From Chrysomallon squamiferum (lineage: Eukaryota > Mollusca > Gastropoda > Neomphalida > Peltospiridae), in NCBI GenBank assembly GCA_012295275.1, contig CM022665.1:45161595-45225594 (forward strand): a stretch of 64,000 nt of DNA, given 5' to 3'. Shown here piece by piece: positions 26,226 through 38,671 of this stretch; position 1 is the first letter of the stretch; each line of letters starts with the position of its first letter. Below the pieces are notes generated by a model. It saw only the letters and a list, made by a program, of their open reading frames with translations. It ran no database searches and was not told the origin of the DNA. The translations under genes and the position numbers were made by a program.

Positions 26226-29200
26226 GCATTTACATGTTTCAAACTGTTCAAAAATTAATTATGCCAGACAGTAAAATTATTACGATCTATTTATTTGGTA
26301 TAAAGTTCTCTGCAGTGGCAAATATGGATTCCCATCCCCACCAAGGTGGACTACCATTAGTATTTCAAATGTGGATCAGTTTTGTTTTGGGTTTTTGAAT
26401 TAATGTAATTAACTATTTGTAAGTACAAAAACATGAAGTTGTGAATATTTTTATTAATTAGAATAAATTAGCAGGGGTCAGTAAATCATTTAATGATTAA
26501 TGTTTTCAGGAAAAAAAATAATTGACTGTCCTTGATTTAAACTAACTATATTATTAACTAGCTGTTTGCAACATATTTCTTGTTTGTTGGTTTTTAGAGT
26601 TGGTTGGCGAGTGAAAACATAGCCCAGACTTTTTATAAACAAATTTATATAAAAATATATATGCAAAGGAATTAATTTATACTTCCATTCTAAATAATAT
26701 TTAAAATCAATGTATAGTTTATCAACATGTTAACGCCTGCTAAACAAATCATTCATTCATTGTTTACTTAATTTGCACCTAATGATGAATGACCGATATC
26801 TCCAATTCATTGAATATATGCCTATTTACATAAACATTATTTTGAGTTTGTAACAGTACAAGTTAATTTTATTTTGATACACGTGTATATTTTTTATTTG
26901 TCTGTTTGTAAACATTTCATTTGTTTGTATCTGGGTAAGAGTTGTTATCGTTCGATGAAGTGGGCGTTCTGCACTGATTCAACGTGGCATTTCCTTCCTA
27001 CTCTCAACAGCGTGACGGCTTCAGCAAATTTTGGATACATTTTGTTAATGTCTCGACCTATTTAGTAAACTTCCTTGCAGAATCAACACTTTTCGTCAAT
27101 TCAAGGAATTACAAATGGTTAAAAAATAATAAACATATGACGAAAAAATAAGAAATAAAATTATAGATTAAGGAAGTAGAAATGAGACCTTTCGACTGTA
27201 CCTCTGCACTCAGTACTTCACTCTCACGGGGGAGATAATCCTTAAAATGCTTAGAGTTAAAAGCCGCGAAAAAGCTGTTTAAAAAAATTAGATTATATAT
27301 ATTTTTAACAAAACAGCCACAAACTCTAGAGATAAACAATACTGCAGTTTAAGTACCTAAAACTATTTTCTACAATTTAATACTCTGTAGCATATGCAAA
27401 TATTGTTAGGATAGGCATTTTAAAAACGTATGTATCGTTAACTAAAACTTTATACTATTTATTTTGATCCAAGTTTTTATTTTGTAGTTGTGGACAGGGA
27501 CTAAATAAAATAATTTCTTGGTGGTCATTGTCACTCATATTTATTTGAGAGTTAAATAATTTTGAGCTATCACTTTTTAAAAATTTCACAATCTAATCTT
27601 TTGTTCACGTATTCTCTCAGTTTTGAATAGCTTTTATTCGACTGAATTCACGTGTAAGCTATATTTCAACCGAAGGACAAATGACGGATCAGATAGTATA
27701 CAGTAATAACTTAACTGCACCTAATTAACTGGAGATACCGAGACATAGTTCTGACGTAAAGAGTGCAGGTGCGATGACGTCATTGTGATCGCGCAGCCTT
27801 CTGCATTGTCGGATCTAATACTGTATTATAAAGAAGGGGAAAAAAAAAAAAAAAAAAACTAGAGAGAAAGAAATGCATTCAGTTGGAAAAATGAAGTCTT
27901 CCAAAAGAAAAGAAGAGAAAAAACCGTCCTTCAGATTTAAGTATTGTTATTTTATTTCCATTCAAACAATTAATAAATACGAGAAAAAAAATAATAAATA
28001 GGATTATAGTTTACTCCTTATTTTACAGAAAGTCGGGAACGGAAACGAAATACTACTAATAATAATTTTTGTATTTATTACACGCAATGAAAACACCTAG
28101 CTTGGTAAACGTAACTTGTAAGCATTAGAAAATTCGTGATCAGATCATTTCGCTTATCTTCCTCTTATTTTTTTTCCGGCCATTTCCGCTTTATAGGTGG
28201 CGCTTTGATTATTAGCCACGTCTGATTGTATGATAAGTTATTTTCTTTTATTATCGTTATAAGTGTAAGTATACATCTTATATGTTTTGTGTAATTAATT
28301 TCTTTTTTATATATAGGATACAATGTGTTCAAAATAATAAAATACAGTTTACTTCTCTTCTGTGGTGTTTTACCAATGAAACTCTTATGTCTATGGTTTT
28401 ATAAACCTCATTATATTTATCACGATGACAGGTTCTCCTGAACAAACCATTTCAGTCTAGCTGCAGCCAATTATAATATATATATAATTATAACTGTGGA
28501 TCAGCGTGAATGAATTTGTAAAATCATTTTTAAATCAGGATGATTGTTGCTTGCTGTGACTAGTTCATTCAACTTTATTAGAGTATACTCATAATGATAA
28601 CACTCGGTACACTGTATGAACTGTATCATTGTCTATGGAGTATAATCTGTAGTTAAAGAATGGAGAAATGTAAAATGTGACCATGTCTTGTTACTTATTT
28701 TTGTTTTATTGATCAAGATTTCCTGTTTTAATTACCATCATAATCACTCTGTCCATTTACTGTTTAATTATTCCATTATTAAAGATAAATGCAAAATGGT
28801 TGATGGATAGAACCTCAGCCAGACACAGCTGGCAAAGAGAAAACCACTGTCAGTCACAGCCCCATCTTTTCAGTATATTACTACATATATACAGTATATT
28901 GGAGGGTTCTGATTTTAGCATAGCACTGAATCATGTTAATACTAATAAGCTAAATTAACTTCTATTTTGCATAATGTGGTAATCATGTTATCACTCCATA
29001 AAATTTTGGTGCCTCTATTTTGAAGGAAATGTTTGCCCCAACTTTTCTGATTAAACCAAAGCAACACTTAAACATGCCTAAAAAAAACACAATTATATCC
29101 CTAATAGTGGCATCTAATAACCTTGTACCTTTTTTCTCAGTAGTTTTCATTCAATATTTTATGAAAATATTTCAACATTCACAGAAATGCTGCTAATTCA

Positions 29201-29326
29201 CCTATACCAGACCATAAATAATTTTCAAAATACAAGGAGAGTAGTACCTAAAAGGGAGTTATTTTTCTTTAAAATTTATAACATGTTTCCAACTTACAAC
29301 AGAATATAATAATTACATCTTTACAG
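26125..29326. other. Intergenic/promoter region between divergent GMC gene and COPB1
   Basis: Both flanking genes have their start codon just inside an exon preceded by a 3' splice site, so non-coding first exons of each should lie here. I could not place them with confidence. Visible marks are (TA)n near 26196-26221, a CRE palindrome and TATA-like motif at about 27775-27833, and a pyrimidine-rich stretch with two TTTCCG motifs near 28170-28190. A short frame at 27891 starting Met-Lys-Ser-Ser-Lys-Arg is too short to judge. Confidence 0.5.
27775..27782. promoter_or_regulatory. CRE palindrome TGACGTCA
   Basis: A perfect 8-base CREB/ATF consensus palindrome, with a half-site CTGACG at 27751. 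A TATAAAG sequence lies at 27827-27833 on the plus strand. The cluster sits about 1.6 kb before the COPB1 start codon and could belong to its promoter or to the upstream end of the GMC gene. Confidence 0.4.
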
Positions 29327-29339
29327 AAAAACTGCAAAA

Positions 29340-32300
29340 ATGTCTGTGGCAGATCAGCCTTGCTACACTTTGATTAATGTACCCATGGATACAGAACCTT
29401 TGTCGGAAATGCAACTACGACAAGAGTTAGGTAAGTGTTTGTTCTCTTATTGAGTTCATTAACTTATTTGAATTACTACAGAATTACCTCCCTTGTTCCT
29501 CTCACTATTTCTTGTTAAAACCAAAAACTGTATAAACAAACTGTTAATCTTTTCCCATCTGATGTAACTGGAACTGAAAGCATATTTAATTTCTAAAAAA
29601 TTCCAATTTAGGATTCATAATGAAACACTTGTAAACATTATTTGATTTGATTTGATTTAAAAGCACAGACTGTTTGATTTTGTAGAAAAAGGAGATGCAA
29701 AGTCAAAAATCGAAGCTCTCAAGAAAACCATACAGATGATTCTGAATGGTGAGAAGATGCCCACTCTGTTGATGACCATCATCCGGTTTGTGATGCCCAT
29801 GCAAGACCACACCATAAAGAAGCTGCTGCTCATTTTCTGGGAGGTGGTACCAAAGTATACACCAGATGGAAAACTCTTACAAGAGCTTATCCTTGTATGT
29901 GATGCATACCGAAAAGTAAGTTTTCATTATTTAAGAGAACAGTTTAACATTATAGAAATTTAGAAACACATGTATTTATAAAGACAGAGTGATACAGGGT
30001 TAACATTTATAAACAACGTATTCATGTTCTAGTAATTTTGATAACTGTTTTGTTTTGTCTTCTGTTATATATTTTTTTGTGACAAAGCCAACAAATGTAC
30101 AGATGAAATAAAAATCTGGTGTTCAGATTTTTGAAATTATGATTATTTTTGAGATTTTCTACAATTAAGCATTTTTAAATGCTCAACTAAATATTTTTTG
30201 CAATAAGAAATAACAGGTAAATTTTAATAGTAAAAATATATAAATGGAATTCACATGATAGTCATCTTATTATATTTTTCATAGGATCTTCAACATCCAA
30301 ATGAGTTCATTCGTGGGTCAACATTGAGATTTCTTTGCAAGTTGAAAGAACCAGAACTTGTAGAACCTCTTATGCCAGCCATCCGCCAATGTCTTGAACA
30401 CAGACATTCCTATGTGAGAAGAAATGCTGTTCTTGCTATATACACTATATACAGGTAGGTGAACATGTTTACCTTTGCCCATCTTTTTTTTACAGTAACC
30501 TTCCCAGAACCTTGACACCCACCACACATTAAATTATTTTATAATATAAATTCTGCAGTGAAAAGGTGAACTGGTTGTAGGATTTTAAGCAGCTGATGAT
30601 AATGGTTGTATCTTTCAATTTATAAAATTCTTCCCAAGATATTTCCAGCTGAAAAGCAGTGTCTTTTTGTTTTTTGTTTTATTTAAAATTTGTCATTTTA
30701 CAAATGTGCAGAATCATTTGTTGCAAAAATAACATAATACCAGAGATAAATATCTGTATAATTTATTGTAAACAATCTTGAGTACAGCCATTTTATTTTA
30801 GTTGATGGGATTTGGTTTAACAGAGAAAGTAAATAACACGTAAACATATATAAGCAAAAATATTTATCAAACAGTATCAGATACACAAAAATGAATCAGC
30901 AAAAAAAAAAGAAAGTACATTAATAAAATGAAATCAAATAAATAAACTTCTAATAAATGACACTTCTCAGGTAATTAATACAACTTAATCTATATTAGAT
31001 ATTGTTTATTTTATTATTCTAACCCAGACAAATATAACACACGTAAATGTTCACATTTTGATTTTACTATTATTTATTCATCATTACTTCAAACATCAGT
31101 TAGAACAATGATTATCAACTAATTAAATTGTTCCACACAGTAAAGTCATTAAACATAGTTAAATTACTGATCAAGTAATTTATGAACAGATGAGAAATAC
31201 ATTATTTACAAAATAAAATCAGTGAACAAAGAAAAAAATCTTATTCAAAGGAAAAAACACATTAAGAAGTCCATTAGAAAATAAATAAAGCATCTTGTAA
31301 ATATGTGTCCAGAGTCCGTGCTTAGTCAAAGTGATTAAAAAACCTTCTCCTTTATGACTTACATGCGTAGAAAGAATCTTAGAAACAAACAATTATGGAT
31401 GCAGATCCTATTATTGATTAAAGTATGTGCAAATCCACATTGAATTTATAATGTGTACACCAGATACAAGTCCACATATGACAATTTCAAGAATAAGATA
31501 TTCACCATTGGTAAATTCAGATTTATTATGAAAAAAAATGTTCATTAAGTTTTATCTGCATGCACATCTTTAGGTGACGGTTAATATATGCATATATGCA
31601 GATTATTGTTTGGTATCTTGTATAAATCTGAATAGTGCAAATTCACTTAGAACAATGTTTTTTATGTGATTATATGATTATTTGTTTTTATACATGCTTT
31701 GTTCCAAACAGTTAAAAAAACAGATAGTTAAATAGTTTTGCACAGACAGTTTATATTTTATTTTAATAAATTAAAGCATAAATTCACAGCTTATCTTTTT
31801 TACCTTTTAGTGAACACTTTTCACACCCATTTTTTTTTTTAATACCATAAATCTTGCTTTTACCTTCACCTCTGGGAGAAACACTTTCAAAATACACTTC
31901 AGAAGAATTTTCTTTCATTAATGATGCAATATTGATATCTTCTGTATAAAGAACCTCTACAGATGCATTTAGTGTCACTTTTACTTCATTGTTGCACTTT
32001 GTTATAAATGGGTTGTCTGATGGATTCAGTAACAAAAGCTTGTTCTTGCAGAACTTGTCTGTCTCTGATCCTTCTACTGTGACAACCACAGTAACATAAT
32101 GACATTCATAATGACAGTAAAAATCTGCAAAATACATTTTGGTATTTTCTTGAAGGATGATTTCAACAGGAATGAATAGGCGTTTGTCACCAAAATAAGA
32201 AAAAAATGGTGGTTTTAGTGTATTTGGAAAAAGAAATGCACTGAAAAACAAACCATCAATGGTTCCATTAATACAGGAAGCTGGGTCTCCATTGTAATCT

Positions 32301-35300
32301 TTACGGTATTTCTTCATTACTCCATCATTTTTCCAAAATGTTGTCAAAATATGATTTAGGTTTGTTCCTGTAAAGTTGTGTCAGCTTGTACATATTTTCA
32401 TTTCTTTGCACAAAAGTGGTGGCTTTTTCCTGTAATTCCTTCAGTTCTTCAATAGTCATCTCTGAAAAAACAAAAAGGAAATTAATAGTTGCAGTAATTT
32501 GATTTTTACATTGTTCACTGATATTAATAAAAATGTATACTAAATATTCACAAACTGGTAATAATAAATGACTATATAATTAAGAATCAGTATGATTTTA
32601 TCTATGATTTATCACAGTGATGGGCAAAGTGTTTTTGAAATCTCCCAGGGATATCAGATGGATTTTATAGGAAGACCATTTTTTTTCTGGCCAGAATGTC
32701 CATTGATGAAGTTTTCAGAACAAAAAAGATTTCAAAATGTTAAATTTTATAAATAAATTTTCCAAAATAGTGTTAGAAGAGTTAATGAGATAGGTGTTAA
32801 CATAAATGATTTTAATTTTTAATTTTGTGTCCTTTTTGATGCACAGAATTTTAATTTTTAATATTTTGAACTGAGTACAAGGCAGCCATTCAAAAGTTAT
32901 GGGATGCAAGGCATGTATTGTATATTCAAAGGTACCTTAATGGAATAAATTTTAGTCTCTGAGTCAGTGACTTTGAAAAAAAAGTTGCTGTGTCAACTGA
33001 CTTTTAAAAAAAAAAAAAAAAAAAAAAATGATATTATATATTGTTAAAGAAATAAAAGAATATAAATTATAATACAAACCTGGTGATTTCAGTTGTTCTG
33101 TTGTTGAAAAACAATGACCAAGGTGATGGCTTAAAGGATATTTCTGTAAATGTCATCATTATGTCATAAACCATGATATTTATGTCAAGAAAGGTTCTTT
33201 CCAAAATATACATTTTAGCTGTTGCTGTTTCATTTGGTAGAAATTTCTTTCCAATTTTAATGGATGATGTGTCAAAAGCTCCATATATGAATACTTCATG
33301 CTGTGAATCATTTTCAGGAAATTGTATTACAATAAGTACATCCTGAAGGACATGGCTGTCGTCAGCAGCTTCTTCCAGCTTGAACTCTCGATCTCCTAGG
33401 CAGTTCTCTAATTTCAAAATCTTTGGATTCTGAAAAGAAATTTTTTTTTTTTTTTTTCTTTGTTTTGAACAACTTAAAAAAAAAAAAAAAAAAAAAGTTT
33501 TAAAATTCTCTAGATTTCACTTCATATTATTTTCAAATTTAATTTAAGAATATTTTGACATTGTGAATATGAAATTATCAGAAATGACTAAAAGAATGTG
33601 ATCGCAATCATGAGAGCATTAACTAGTCAAGTATGGGACTCAACAAAAAATTAAAATAATATTATATTATTATTTGTTTGCATTTTAATCTCTGAATTAA
33701 TAATTAGTTAATATAATTTATATTTTTGAGTGACGTTTTAATATATATTTTTCTTGTATTATTTGAGAGTTCTTAATAATTAATAATATTTCTTACGTCA
33801 TCAATGTTCATTAAGATTGAGGTAATACTCATATGTTGCACATCATGTCCATCAGGCAGAATAACTGTCATTGTTGATGCACCTTAAATACATAATAATA
33901 ATAATGTAATAAATAATAATAATAATAAAAATAAAATAGCTGATGATGTTAATATCAGTCATTTACTGTCTTTTAATTAACTATAAAATTCACATCTAAA
34001 ACGTACCTTCACTCAGTGATTCTACTGAACTCGAGCATATATTGAACATTTGACAATGTTCTGTCTTCTTCAATCCATACACATAAATATGTCCCTATTA
34101 GGACCATCAGTTGGGGAAACAACATGAGAGATCTCCAACTCCTTTCTAGAAGAGTCGGGAGAAATAAACAAGAAAGTAGGATTTTCTGATTCTTTACAGA
34201 AAACCATACAAAGATGATCAATTTGTACATCTGACCATTTGACACGTATGGTTACTTGAGTTTCCTTTAAGCACAGTTTCAGTTCTCCATCCTGAAAGAA
34301 AAGTACTAAACTAAAATTACAATGGTAATGAGAACATTTTAAGTATGATTTCTATTTTAAATTTTTAAAATTTTTTTAATATCTCTAAATGCTTACCTGT
34401 TCCATGTTCATAGCCATTTCAGACATAATATGTTGTCACAAAACAACAATTTAGTAGCCACAATTGTCTTTATTTTCGAGTACTTTTACATAATCTACTT
34501 ATTTAACCCTTTCTTTGTGATAATCAAATATATCCACTCACACACAGCTTTATTGCCATTAGTTGCAGAAAGTAAATTTACTCCACAGCATTAAAAAAAT
34601 GCTGCTTACCCTGCAAAAAGTTGACACACCCCCCCAGAGAGTCATATCAAACATCAAATCAGCCCAGAAGTGTAATTTTTTATGGTTGATTACCATTATT
34701 ATGGAATAACTGAAATTTAATTATAGGTTAACAATTTCATTAAAAAAAATGTAATACTTACCATACTCAAAGTTTATTAATATGTGAGTTAAACATTGGG
34801 GAAGTATTAATATCAGTGGATGATGTTATCAATTCCAGTTAAAGCATATGACAGTTACTATTTTTAATTTTCCTAGAAACAGTAATGTTTATTTATATTA
34901 TGATATCTAGGTTACTTCCGGTTTCATTCAAAATTAGTCAAATGCATCGTGGCCATAGTAAAAAAAAGTATCATGTCTCTCCTTTCTATGACTTAACAAA
35001 AACTGCTCAGTAATGTTTCTTTGTATTGATTTACCTTCATTATTATCAGTTTCATACAGATAAAATGAAATGCACTGTCATCATATTATAAAATGTATTA
35101 TACAAAGCAGTATATCTCTGAATTTTTTTTTCTATGCCTTACTAAGTTTACGCATATTTTTTAAAAAATTTTTTTTTTTTTTTTTTTTTTTTTGCATTTT
35201 ATTAAATACTTTTTCATCAGTAATTAAATTACAAAACCACTGTTTGTTAGAAAATTAGAAAATACTTGGTTTTCTTATCATCATCATCATAAATATGAAT

Positions 35301-35919
35301 TATATTTCTTTGATCCAAAAATGACCCTTTACTGCACTTGTTCTTAATGAAACCTTTTTTCTTTATTTGTTATTTTTTTACTTTTTTATTTCAGGGTGGG
35401 GGAAATGCCAGTTTCTGTACTTGAAATAATTTTTATTTATTAGTCTTACAGCAAGTTAAACACAAGAACTGTACACACATTTCTGTGCATGTGTGTGTGT
35501 GTAAAATAATTCAAAAATAAGGAATTAGATGTAACTGGGAACATACATTTATATATGTACATTTTTTTTTTTTTTTTTTTTTTTAGGAATTTTGATTTCC
35601 TTATCCCAGATGCTCCAGAGCTGATAGCTAATTTTCTTGATGGGGAACAAGACATGTCTTGTAAAAGAAATGCATTCATGATGCTCATCCATGCTGATCA
35701 GGTCAGTAGAAAAATAGTGAGAAATTGGCCACAGTAAAATATACTTGTTTACCTGGTAATGTTAGTGTTCATTTATAGATCTTGAAAGGTTAAAATCCCA
35801 ACACACAAAATCATTTAACTAGTCAAGAATGTTTGTTAATAGCTTTTATTTAGTTTTTTATTGTTTTTTTTTTATCATTTCTCAAAAATTATGTCATTAT
35901 TTCACATTATCAGATGAAA

Positions 35920-35951
<32 letters not shown>

Positions 35952-38330
35952 CAAAAATAATATTTCTGATAATTGCATTTTCATTCTATTCTGTCTTTAT
36001 GATAGTACTTGACTATTTGTATTGCAGAAAGTTAATAATAAAACATTTAAAAAGACAAATTTAATAATATTTCATCAATGGTCAGACAGTACATTTCTAC
36101 CTCCCAGATGTGTACATATATTTTATACATACATACTCTTTGTACACATAAAAAAATGTATTCTTACTTGAATATAGATGCACACATGCGTGCATGAGCA
36201 CACACACATATGCACATACAAATTTGCACATGTACACCTACTGGAATACTCAGAGAATGCTAAATATTTAGTTTAATTTGTTTACCTTTTCAGGAACGGG
36301 CTTTAAATTATCTCAGCAGTTGCATTGACCAAGTGACGTCATTTGGTGACATTTTGCAACTTGTTATAGTAGAACTTATTTACAAGGTTAGTTCATTTGT
36401 TCAGATATATTTTATGGTTTTGATTTACACAGGAGTGGACCAAATGTCCTGGTTACAACACATGACACAATCAGGCCTCTTTAGGGTGCCTCTTGTTCCT
36501 CACAGCTAATTATATAAAGGCCACTGTGCATATTCCTGTCTCTGGGAAAGTATATATAAAAAATTCCTTGCTGCTAGTTGATTGAAATAGCCAACATAGT
36601 GACGACAGCAGATTCGCTTTCTCAAATAATCATTATTCAAAGAAAAAAAAAAAAGAAAAAAGGGCTTTTTAAAAAAACAGTATTTCATTCATTCATGATT
36701 ATTTAAGTAGATAATGGTAATAAAAATGAGTAATCCAACTGTTTTCAGGTTTGTCACGCTAATCCAGCTGAGCGTGCCCGCTTCATCCGCTGTATTTACA
36801 ATCTGCTGAATTCATCGAGTCCAGCTGTGCGCTACGAGGCTGCAGGGACTCTTGTAACTCTGTCCAATGCACCCACTGCCATCAAGGTAAGTAAGATGAG
36901 TCTGCACTTCTGTAAAAAAACCTGATCCATCCTAGCGAATGGTTGATTAGAATACGAAAAGTGACAGTGACGGAATCATCAAAAAAGTATCTAAGAAGTA
37001 GAAAGGGTTTGGTAGAAAATGGAAAGAAAAAAATGTGTTTGGCATTGGCAAAACAGTAGAAGTGTTTATATATATAGTATGGTTAAATAAGTAGATGAGA
37101 CATGGTTTTGTGTGGTTAATAAAATAAGTAGAAAAGTCTATAGCATTGGTAAAACAAATAGAAAAGTGCATAGAATTGATAAAACAAATAGAAAAGTATA
37201 GCATTGGTAAAACAAATAGAAAAGTATATAGAATTGGATAAACAAATAGTAAAGTACAGCATTGATAAAACAAATAGAAAAGTATATAGAATTGGATAAA
37301 CAAATAGTAAAGTACAGCATTGGTAAAACAAATAGAAAAGTATATAGAATTGGATAAACAAATAGTAAAGTACAGCATTGGTAAAACAAATAGAAAAGTA
37401 TATAGAATTGGATAAACAAATAGTAAAGTACAGCATTGGTAAAACAAATAGAAAAGTATATAGAATTGGATAAACAAATAGTAAAGTACAGCATTGGTAA
37501 AACAAATAGAAAAGTATAACATTGGTAAAACAAAAAGGAAAGTACATGAAATACATAAAACAAACAGAGAAGTGCATATCACTGGTAAAACAAAAAGAAA
37601 AGTATAGAAAATACATAAAACAAGTCAAAAAGGATATGGCATTGGTAAAACAGATAGAAATGTGGTTATGTTTCTTTTTGTCAATAATGTAGTATATTTC
37701 ATGTGTAAAATAAAAAAAAAATTTTTTTTTTTTTTTTTTTATAAATCACAGTGTTTTAATAATTTTGGGGTTTTGGGAAAATAATCTGTGGTTGATAAGA
37801 CAAGCAGAAAAATGTACAGTTTTGGTGTTTTTACACTGCGATGTTTATCTCTGTGTTGATTTGAAATACAGATGTTTGTGATTTTATCCATTATTTTAAC
37901 AGGCAGCAGCAACCTGTTACATTGAGCTGATTGTAAAGGAGAGTGACAACAATGTCAAGCTGATTGTGCTTGATAGGCTTATTTCTCTGAAAGAGGTGCC
38001 AGCCCATGAAAAAGTTCTACAGGTATGTTCTTTGTAATCCTTCATTCACTTCACTGTGTTTGACAACATTCTTTTTCTAACACGGGGCCAGCTTTGATGG
38101 CTTTTCTAATCATATTTATTTGATAATTAAACTGAACTTTTCTGTTAAGTTGTTCCCAAAATGGAAGTACTGTTATTGTTGCTGGTTAATATATATAGAA
38201 GCATATCTTTCCTTTTTTTTTTATAATATAAGGAAGTTATTATTATTGTGCTTATAAAAAAATATATTTCCATTGTACTTGTTTAAAAATCTTGAAAATC
38301 TTAGTTTTGTCCAAACTGAAGATTATTATT

Positions 38331-38362
<32 letters not shown>

Positions 38363-38633
38363 TATTTTTTTTTTTTTTTACTTTTTTTACCAATAGAAAA
38401 AATGTCTGTCTGAATTTCCAAAAAAGATGTTATGTTTTAAAATATTGAGAACAAGTTTTGCTCAAAATTGTCATATTTGCTAATTAACAAATGCAACCCA
38501 TGTTGTGTATTTCTTATAAATTTATTTTTGTGCAAGGGTGTCATTAACTATAAATAAACAAATAAATAAATAAATTCTTTTAAATTGCTTTCTAAGATAT
38601 CATTAGATAAATATTTATTATTAATTATTATTA

Positions 38634-38671
<38 letters not shown>

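Noticed and set aside
27891-28004. Short frame starting MKSSKRKEEKKPSFRFKY
   Set aside because: About 37 codons, Lys-rich from A-rich DNA, with no recognised homology. It may be part of a 5' leader but not a supported gene.
36947-37628. Three long overlapping Phe/Tyr/Cys-rich frames opposite COPB1
   Set aside because: The 58-bp repeat keeps all phases open; similar peptides appear in three frames of the same DNA, which marks a repeat artefact.
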